Translations under genes and position numbers: made by a program
Part shown: one piece after another, positions 56,930-64,000 of the stretch
Numbering within the stretch: position 1 is the first letter of the stretch
Layout: every line of letters starts with the position of its first letter
Notes under the pieces: model-generated
The model's input: only the letters and a program-made list of their open reading frames with translations
The model's database searches: none
What the model was told of the DNA's origin: nothing
Source of the DNA: Chionoecetes opilio
Lineage: Eukaryota > Arthropoda > Malacostraca > Decapoda > Majidae
Length of the DNA stretch: 64,000 nt
NCBI GenBank assembly: GCA_016584305.1
Contig: JACEEZ010025401.1
Span: 1-64,000 of the forward strand
Direction: 5' to 3'

Positions 56930-59900
56930 CCCTGTACTCACATGTTGTACAGTACCCTGTACTCACTGTTGGTACATTGCCCCCTGTACTCACTGTTGTA
57001 GCAGTAGCCCTGTACTCACTGTTTGTACAGTAGCCCTGTACTCACTGTTGTACAGTGCCCCTGTACTCACTGTGTACAGTAATCCCTGTACTCACTGTTG
57101 TACAGTAACGCCTGTACTCACTGTTTTGTACATACTCCTGTCTCACTGTTGTACAGTACCCCTGTACTCACGTTGTACATACCCTGACTCCTGTTGTACA
57201 GTAGCCCTGTACTCACTGTTGTACAGTACCCCTTTACTCACTGTTGTACAGTAGCCCTGTACTCACTGTTGTACTAGCCCTGTACTCACTGTTTGTACAG
57301 TAGCCGTAGCACTGTTGTAGCAGTAGCCCTGGTACTCCTGTATGTACATAGCCCTGTACTCACTGTTGTACAGTACCCTGTACTCACTGTTGTACAGTAC
57401 CCTGTAACTCACTGTTACAGTAGCCCTTTACTCACTGTTGGTACAGTAGCCCTGTACGCCTGTTGTAACAGTAGGCCCTGTTACTCACTGTTGTACAGTC
57501 AACCCTGTAACTCACTGTTGTACAGTGCCCCTTGTACTCACTGTTGTACAGTACCCCTGTACTCCACTGTTGTACAGTGCCCCTGTACTCACTGTTGTAC
57601 ATTGCCCTGTACTCACTGTTTGTAACAGTACCCCTGTACTCACTGTTGTACAGTACCCTGTAACCCACTGTTTGTACAGTAACCCCTGTTACTCACTGTT
57701 GTACAGTAACCCTGTAACTCCTGTTGTACAGTAGCCCTGTACTCACTGTTTGTACAGTTACCCCTGGTACCTCACTGTTGTACAGTAGCCCTGTACTCAC
57801 TGTTGTACAGTAGCCCTGTACTCCTGTTGTACAGTACCCCTTTACCCACTGTTGTACAGTAGCCCTGTACTCACTGTTGTACAGTGGCCCCTGTTCACTG
57901 TTTGTCGTAGCCCTGTACCCACTGTTGTATAAGAGGGGGGGGGAAAACAGTACCCCTGTACTCACTGTTGTCAGTAGCCTGTACTCACTGTTGTACAGTA
58001 AGCCCTGTACTCCACTGTTGTACAGTAAGCCCTGTACCACTGTTGTAAGCAGTACCCCTGTACTCACTGTTGTACAGTGCCACTGTACTCACTGTTTGTT
58101 AAACAGTAGCCCTGTAAACTCACTGTTGTACAGTAGCACTGTACTCACTGTTGTACAGTAGCCCTTACTCACTGTTGTACAAGTAGCCCTGTTACCCACT
58201 GTTGTACAGTACCCCTGTACTCACTGTTGTACAGTGGCCCCCTGTACTCACTGTTGTACATTAGCCCTGTAACTCACTTTTGTACATTCGCCCTGTACTC
58301 ACTGTTGTAACAGTAAAAGCCCTGTACTCACGGTTGGGAACAGTACCCCTTACTCACTGTTTGTACAGTACCCCTGTACTCAACTGTTGTAACAGTAGCC
58401 CTGTACTCACTGTTGTACCGTAGCCCTGTACTCACTGTTGTACTAGCCCTGTACCCACTGTTTTAACAGTACCCTGTACTCTGTTGTAGCAGTGGCCCCG
58501 TACTCACTGTTTGTACAGTAGCCCTGTACTCACTGTTGTACAGTAAGCCCTGTACTCACTGTTTTAACAGTAGCCCTGTACTACTGTTGTACAGTAGCCC
58601 TGTACTCACTGTTTGTACAGTACCCCCTGTACTCCACGTTGTACGTGCCCCTTACTCACTGTTGTACAGTAGCCACTGTACTCACTGTTGTACAGTACCC
58701 CATGTACTCACTGTTGTCAGTGCCCCTGTACTCACCACTGTTGTACAGTGCCCCTGTACTCACTGTTGTACAGTAGCCCTGGGTACTCACTGTTGTACAG
58801 TAGCCCTGTACTCACTGTTTACAGTAGCCCTGTCTCACTGTTGTACGTACCCCTGTACTCACTGTTGTACAGTGCCCCTGTACTCACTGTTGTACGTGCC
58901 CCTGTACTCAACTGTTGTACAGTAGCCCTGTACCCACTGTTTGTACAGTAGCCCTGTACCCACTGTTGTACAGTAGCCCTGTACTCACTGTTGTACAGTA
59001 CCCTGTACTCACTGTTGTACAGTACCCTGTACTCACTGTTGTACAGTAGCCCTGTACTCACTGTTGTACAGTACCCTGTACTCACTGTTGTACAGTAGCC
59101 CTGTACCACTTTGTACAGTGCCCCTGTACCACTGTGTACAGTAGCCCTGTACTCACTGTTGTACAGTAGCCCTGTACTCACTGTTGTACAGTGCCCCTGT
59201 ACTCACTTTTTGTACAGTAGCCTGTACTCACTGTTGTACAGTACCCTGTATCACTGTTGTACAGTGCCCTGTACTCACTGTTGTACAGTCCCTGTACTCA
59301 CTGTTGTACAGTCCCCCTGTACTCACTGTTGTACAGTACCCTGTCCCTCACTGTTGTACAGTACCCCTGTACTCACTGTTGTACAGTACCCCTGTACTCA
59401 CTGTTTTACAGTAGCCCTGTACTCACTGGTTGTACAGTAGCCCTGTACTCACTGTTGTACAGTGCCCCTGTACTCACTGTGTACAGTAGCCCTGTACTCA
59501 CTGTTGTACAGTACCTGTACCATGTTGTACAGTCCCCCTGTACTCACTGTTGTACAGTAGCCTGTACTCACTTTTTGTACAGTACCCTGTACTCACTTTT
59601 TGTACAGTAGCCCCTTGTACTCACTGTTGTACAGTACCCCCCCACTGTACTCACTGTTGTACAGTACCCTGTACTCATGTTGTACAGTGCCCCTGTACCA
59701 CTGTTGTACAGTGCCCTGTACTCACTGTTGTACAGTAGCCCTGTAATCACTGTTGTACAGTAGCCCTGTACTCCCCTGTTGTACAGTAGCCCTGTACTCA
59801 CTGTTGTACAGTAGCCCTGTACTCACTTTTTGTACAGTAGCCCGTACTCACTGTTGTACAGTAGCCCTGAAACCCCACTGTGTACAGTAGCCCGTACTCA

Positions 59901-60301
59901 CTGTTGTACAGTGCCCCTGTACTCACTGTTGTACAGTAGCCCCTGTACTCACTGTTGTACAGTAGCCCTGTACTCACTTTTTGTACATGCCCCTGTACTC
60001 ACTGTTGTACAGTAGCCTGTACTCACTGTTGTACAGTGCCCCTGTACTCACTGTTGTACAGTGCCCCTGTACTCACTGTTGTACAGTAGCCCTGTACTCA
60101 CTGTTGTACAGTGCCCCTGTACTCACTGTTGTACAGTAGCCCTGTACTCACTGTTGTACAGTGCCCCTGTACTCACTGTTGTACAGTAGCCCTGTACTCA
60201 CTGTTGTACAGTAGCCCTGTACTCACTGTTGTACAGTAGCCCTGTACTCACTGTTGTACAGTGCCCCTGTACTCACTGTTGTACAGTAGCCCTGTACTCA
60301 C
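56930..60301. repeat. 25-bp minisatellite array, about 135 units
   Basis: Unit CCCTGTACTCACTG followed by TTGTACAGTAG, with a sister form ending GTGCC. Each unit contains a perfect 6-bp inverted repeat, CTGTAC-TCACTGTT-GTACAG. The right end is nearly perfect and partly alternates the two forms (50-bp higher-order period). The left half has many indels. ORFs across it are 25-residue-periodic Leu/Tyr/Cys translations and are not genes. Confidence 0.97.
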
Positions 60302-60465
60302 TGCCAAAACCAATGTTTAAATGACTGCATGGAATGCAGTGCATGCAGGAACTAGGTACACTACAAATGTGTTCCTCTCTCCAAGGACGAGGTGAAATTA
60401 TGGGAAGGAGATTCCCTGGAGTTCCACTGCCCGAGCTGCTTCTCCTTCGAGAATTGCCTATCCAA
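60287..60465 (+). CDS. PHD-finger exon with in-frame TAG
   Basis: Reads CTHCQNQCLNDCMECSACRN, a TAG at 60,353-60,355, then VHYKCVPLSKDEVKLWEG and FHCPSCFSFENCLS. This gives the full Cys4-His-Cys3 ligand set of a PHD zinc finger: CTHC, CMEC with SAC, H and C in VHYKC, and CPSC. The TAG sits where the family has its conserved Trp (TGG), a one-base difference. The frame ends at a strong donor AA/GTAAGT (60,464-60,469). The first Cys pair CTHC is encoded by the last copy of the 25-bp array motif (TGTACTCACTG). PHD fingers read histone tails in chromatin proteins, but some LINE ORF1 proteins also carry them. A host exon is favoured by the donor. Confidence 0.62.
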
Positions 60466-60469
60466 GTAA

Positions 60470-61125
60470 GTACACTTATTATCATACCATATTTATCAAG
60501 ATGTAGTATATAAAATATAATATTCATACATCGTCATAATAAGTAGTGCCAACCGGGGTAACTCGGTCCTTCCAACGGACCGGTTCTATTCGGACCGCCA
60601 TCTTTGCTTTGGTGTTTGTTTCAATATAAATAAGAGTGTAACAGTTTTGAATATCCCATGTAGTAAAACAACCATTTTAACATTTCTAGTATTAATATGA
60701 ATAAAATATCAATATGTAACTGAACCCAGGAACCAAAATAAAAAAGAGTAAAATGACAGCAAAAAAAGTTGCGGCGAAAATTTTTTTACAAAATCAGCTG
60801 ATTTGGCGAAATTTTTTATGGGGTTCAAATACGAGAAAAGAGTACATTCTTGTAAATAAGCGTATATAGAGTGTTTTTTTCCCCTACTTTAACATGAACA
60901 TATCAGAAATGCTCATCTTGTCTCATTTTGTATGATCAATGCTCAGTTTGGGTCCGTATTTACCCCGGTGACAAAACACTCGCGGGGTAAATTGGACCCA
61001 GTGTAATGTACCCACACGGCATATCACGGTGAGGATTAACTGCTTATTTGCACTTGTTCTTTTGTTTCAGGGGTTTTTAATGCTAATATGGAATTAGTTA
61101 AGGGTGCTGGTATATAAATTAAGGG
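60470..61125. other. Intergenic or intronic AT-rich sequence
   Basis: No further exon or RNA recognised. A CGGACCGGTTCTATTCGGAC repeat-like patch lies near 60,578. Confidence 0.5.
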
Positions 61126-61129
61126 GAAA

Positions 61130-61200
61130 TTTTTACTCAAGGACCAGAATTCTCTACACAATTGGGAGAATGATTTTGTTTACCTTAATGGGTACGGTAA
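61130..61200. mobile_element. MITE M2 end fragment
   Basis: GACCAGAATTCTCTACACAA followed by TTGGGAG and TTTGTTTACCTTA matches the M2 end. Confidence 0.55.
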
Positions 61201-61324
61201 ATGTGCAGTTTCAACCAATACTTCCTATAAACCAATCTCTCTGACCCTAACTGGGGGCTATGCCCACTCATACCTCCCTGCTAATTAACTAACCTAACAT
61301 GGGCATTGATTACGTAACCTAACG

Positions 61325-61604
61325 GTATTATTTTACATTAGGACCGAAATTCCCTACACAATTGGGAGTGTGGTTCTGTTTACCTTATTGAATTCTAGGA
61401 AACATTTTCTCTGAGTTTCCGTCGCAAATCATTACTTTCGAAGATAATGACATGCTCATAGGGAGGCGAGAGCCAAGTGTTTACGTGCGCCTGACTCTTC
61501 TTCCTCTTGTGACCTGCATCGCCTCTGTTCTTCCCTTGCCGCGGACACTTTTTTAATGCAGATTTGACTTTAGTTTGGAGGTTAAAGCGTGGGTTAGCTT
61601 AGAT
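61325..61604. mobile_element. MITE M2, one half
   Basis: Begins GGTATTATTTTACATTAGGA then CACAATTGGGAGTGTGGTTC, and goes on to CCGTCGCAAATCA, CTTGTGACCTGC and GGAGGTTAAAGCGTGGG. It stops at or just before the stop codon of the minus-strand ORF that follows. Confidence 0.7.
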
Positions 61605-62655
61605 TAGATTTCCTGGACCCCCCAGTCTTCTAGAGCCTCGAACACAGCTGTAGCGGCGGCATCACCAGTTCCGGAGTGCAGTTTCGGGACTCCTAGGAGC
61701 TTCTCCACTCCTTCTCCTGTGACGAGGATGGCGAGTCTTTCGGCGCGAGTGCCATCGTCCTGAGGAAGGATCTTCCCGTCCCAATGAACGGTAAGAGGGG
61801 TAAGAGGACTGAAAGTCTCTTTGATGTCCTTCGCCAAAGTGGACCTGTACTTCGCTCTTGCCTGTCGAATGGACTCGGGATTCAGCACAAGCTCTTGTGG
61901 ATCGTGGCCCAAGGTACTTGCCGTAGCCGCCACAATTCGAAGGGCTTGGCGGCTACTGACCCCAGTTCTGTCAAGGGCTCCGACGAGATCAGGGGATAGG
62001 ACGGACTTCGTGCCCCGTGTCCTCAATCGCTTTGGTGGAGAAGCGACCCCCGGGGTCGAAGAAGAAGTCGATGTGTTGGCAGCGTTGGCTGGACTTGATG
62101 ACTCAGACGATGACGACTCCAGCTCCACCATCTCTTCTCCTTTTGGCGTCTGTTGACGGCTACGTGAGAGAGAGCTTTCATGTCGGCAAACCGATTCTTT
62201 CAGCTTCTTGTCCAGACCAGCCATCGAACTCCGCCTCCCCTTCTCCCGCTGGGCAAGAAGGAATTCCTTGTCTTCAGGAATGGTCATCAGAATGAGGGCG
62301 TCGGAGTGGGCGATGTCCAAAAGGTCTGGGAGACTTTCTTGGAAGGTCTTCTGTTTTTCGGCAGGCGTGACTCCAGAGTTATTCTTGCTTTTGCTCAGGA
62401 TCTTCCACTCGTCGAAAAGTCCAGTAATCTTCCTCCTCACGCTAGTTTCTGCGATGGTGGGGATCCTAGCTTGTGTCCAGAAGTCGAGGACCTCCTTTGC
62501 AGCCTCAGCTGCACTCTGCTGCACCGTCTTCTTCTCTTCCTTGTGTGCGTAGAAAAATCGTCGTAAAACGTCTCCACGGCTGGGAAGTTTTGCTCCTGTG
62601 ATAGTAGGAACACTATGGCCAAGAAGCCAAACTTCAGTTTGCTTTCTCGTGGCAT
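61604..62655 (-). CDS. Putative transposon-derived protein, N-terminal two thirds
   Basis: The main open frame is 306 codons (from 62,524). The true start is probably the ATG at 62,653-62,655 (MPRESKLKFGFLAIVFLLSQ), joined by a one-base frameshift near 62,548. The protein has a helical N-terminus, LLDIAHSDALILM-IPEDKEF then LLAQREKGRRSSM, a Ser/Thr-rich acidic linker, a helical block and a VHWDGK...LLGVPKLHSGTGDA segment. I recall this motif order from a large set of uncharacterised arthropod and cnidarian proteins in which an RNase H-like part with a DTTASN motif follows. I think these derive from a DNA transposon, but I cannot name the superfamily. The frame stops at WGVQEI right at the edge of MITE M2, so the catalytic part is absent here. 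Base composition and lack of homopolymer noise mark it as well-assembled, apart from the single shift. Confidence 0.6.
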
Positions 62656-62699
62656 GACCGAGGGCGAAAAAGAGGAAATGTTCAAGATCGATCCGCCCT

Positions 62700-63480
62700 C
62701 AAAAATATAAAACCGTTAGCCTGAAACTTTGCACCACATTTTTAAAGTACAAGGCAGAATACCAAAAAAGTACGTAAAAATATTGACTTTAAAAAATTTT
62801 CCCCCTTTTGGCTATTGGCCCCCTAAAAATTTTCCCCCGTCCCTAGAATAGAAACATAAGTATTTGGGAAAATTTTGAAACCCCTTTTTTATGATGCCCG
62901 TGTATGAAATACTTTAAAATAAATGGTTATCCTACTATTTTTTAGAGAGCACTTTTTTCTCAAATCTCGTCATTTGGATTCCCCTTTGGGCTTAGGTTTT
63001 CTCAAGAACCCGAAAAATACGGGCCAGTAGGCAAAGTAAGGTCAGCACTATTAAAATTACACAGATGGTTAAGGACAGTAAGAAATACGTAAGCCAAAAT
63101 TTGGGTCGCTTTTCCCAGTTTTTCTTGCCCCTTTGTAATAGTATAAGTTCAACTCGAGCTGAGTGACGAAACACTATGGTTTTTTATAGACACGTAAACT
63201 TTTTTGGGGTACGAAAAAAATTTTGTACAACTGATTGAGCCATGATTTAAAAACCCTTTTTTTTGTAATCATTATTTAGTGGTGGTGTGGGTGTGGGCTT
63301 TTATGACCTAAAATACCCCGTGTACGCCAACCCCCTATTTGAGTGCTGATCGTTTTTTTTATGCTATGAATCAGGCGCCGTATCTATGCCAACAAGAAAT
63401 CGACTAGTTAGCATTGCCGTATTTTGACGCAGCCCCTAGGAACACGCCTCCGACCTCTTGCCCCGGCGACTAAGCAAAAA
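62700..63480. other. Error-rich intergenic sequence
   Basis: Homopolymer inflation returns. The 60-codon minus-strand ORF at 62,992-63,174 has a hydrophobic stretch but no recognisable family. Confidence 0.45.
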
Positions 63481-63484
63481 AGTA

Positions 63485-63962
63485 TAGGGTATTATTAACT
63501 AGGGCGAAATTGCCACACAATTGGGAGTGGGTTTCTGTTTACCTTTTTTTTGGTTCTAGGAAACATTCTTTTATTAACTTCCTCGCAAAACATACTTTCG
63601 GAGATAAAATGTTTTGAAAAGGAAGGAGTGTAATAAGATTGAAAATTAAATAAACCCAACCCACTTTTTACTCACAAAACCCCAACCCAGCCTAATCCCA
63701 CGCTTTAACCCCCTAACTAAAACCAAACCGCATTAAAAAAATGTCCGCGGGAAGGGGAAAACAAGGCGATGAGGTCCAAGAGGAAGAAAAGTGTGGGGAG
63801 TAAAAACTTTTCTCTCACCTCCCCCATAAAAAAACATGTCATTATCTCCAAAATATATTTGCAACGGAAGCTATAGAGAGAATGTTTCCTAGAATCCATA
63901 AGGTAACAGAACCACACTCCCAATTGTGTAGCAATTGCGGTCTAGTGTAAAATCATACGGTT
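63485..63962. mobile_element. MITE M2, full copy with long TIRs
   Basis: The two ends are inverted over about 120 bp. The left has ACACAATTGGGAGTGGGTTT, CTAGGAAACATTC, and the right, reversed, ACACAATTGGGAGTGTGGTT, CTAGGAAACATTC. The interior matches the GGTTAAAGCGTGGG block of the 61.3 kb copy. No ORF; non-autonomous. Target duplication unclear. Confidence 0.8.
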
Positions 63963-64000
63963 TGTTCTTATTCACGTGGGGTCAGGGTATGTGCAGCGCC

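Noticed and set aside
56883..59738. Many Tyr/Leu/Cys-rich ORFs of 60-130 codons on both strands
   Set aside because: All are frames of the 25-bp array and share a 25-residue period.
56930..60301. CRISPR-like array of short regular repeats
   Set aside because: There are no unique spacers. The whole 25-bp period repeats, no cas genes are present and the context is eukaryotic.

Overview
This window is eukaryotic, repeat-dense and mostly non-coding. It is best explained as a piece of an arthropod genome, probably a decapod crustacean. The grounds are spliced-gene features without bacterial operons, C2H2 zinc-finger repeats with polyadenylation signals, TTAGG/CCTAA-rich tracts, LINE, DIRS, Ty3/Gypsy and MITE insertions, and a dispersed repeat (15.83-17.05 kb) that I remember as common in decapods. 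The species call is an inference. Consensus quality is uneven. Blocks at about 20.0-22.1, 40.9-53.2 and 62.7-64.0 kb carry swollen G/C/A homopolymers compared with cleaner copies of the same repeats elsewhere in the window. Two single N bases (29,445 and 39,521) sit just before copies of the same repeat. Many frame breaks are therefore as likely to be assembly error as mutation.

Layout. 0-3.5 kb: AT-rich DNA, a diverged copy of an unnamed repeat (called R here) and a G-rich minisatellite. 3.56-10.27 kb: a full-length DIRS-type retrotransposon on the plus strand with inverted terminal repeats, an internal complementary region, reverse transcriptase, RNase H and tyrosine recombinase remains. 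10.3-19.3 kb: minisatellites, TTAGG-like repeats, hairpins, a TA-flanked MITE nested in a SINE-like repeat, and LINE scraps. 19.5-26.2 kb: a C2H2 zinc-finger gene split by about 5.9 kb of inserted or rearranged DNA. That insert holds two R copies, a 1.1 kb MITE and a minus-strand ORF that starts as ribosomal protein L23 (uL14).

26.25-41.7 kb: three copies of a roughly 2.4 kb composite repeat (inverted LINE reverse-transcriptase piece, LINE tail, SINE-like segment). Copy 2 is split by a complete 5.9 kb Ty3/Gypsy element with LTRs and 5-bp target duplication, which itself contains the 1.1 kb MITE. Copy 3 runs into a second DIRS element on the minus strand (41.7-48.4 kb). 49.1-53.0 kb is a badly degraded LINE with endonuclease and RT traces.

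53-64 kb: AT-rich tandem repeats, a foldback MITE beside a LINE RNase H/zinc-knuckle tail, and a 3.4 kb array of a 25-bp hairpin-forming unit. The array runs into a PHD-finger exon, and the array motif itself encodes that finger's first Cys pair. At the end are a roughly 350-codon minus-strand ORF that looks transposon-derived and several copies of one long-TIR MITE.

Only the zinc-finger gene, the PHD exon, the L23 chimera and the 61.6-62.7 kb ORF are candidates for host or domesticated protein-coding sequence. The rest is mobile or repetitive DNA, and the clearest story is the nesting order of those elements.
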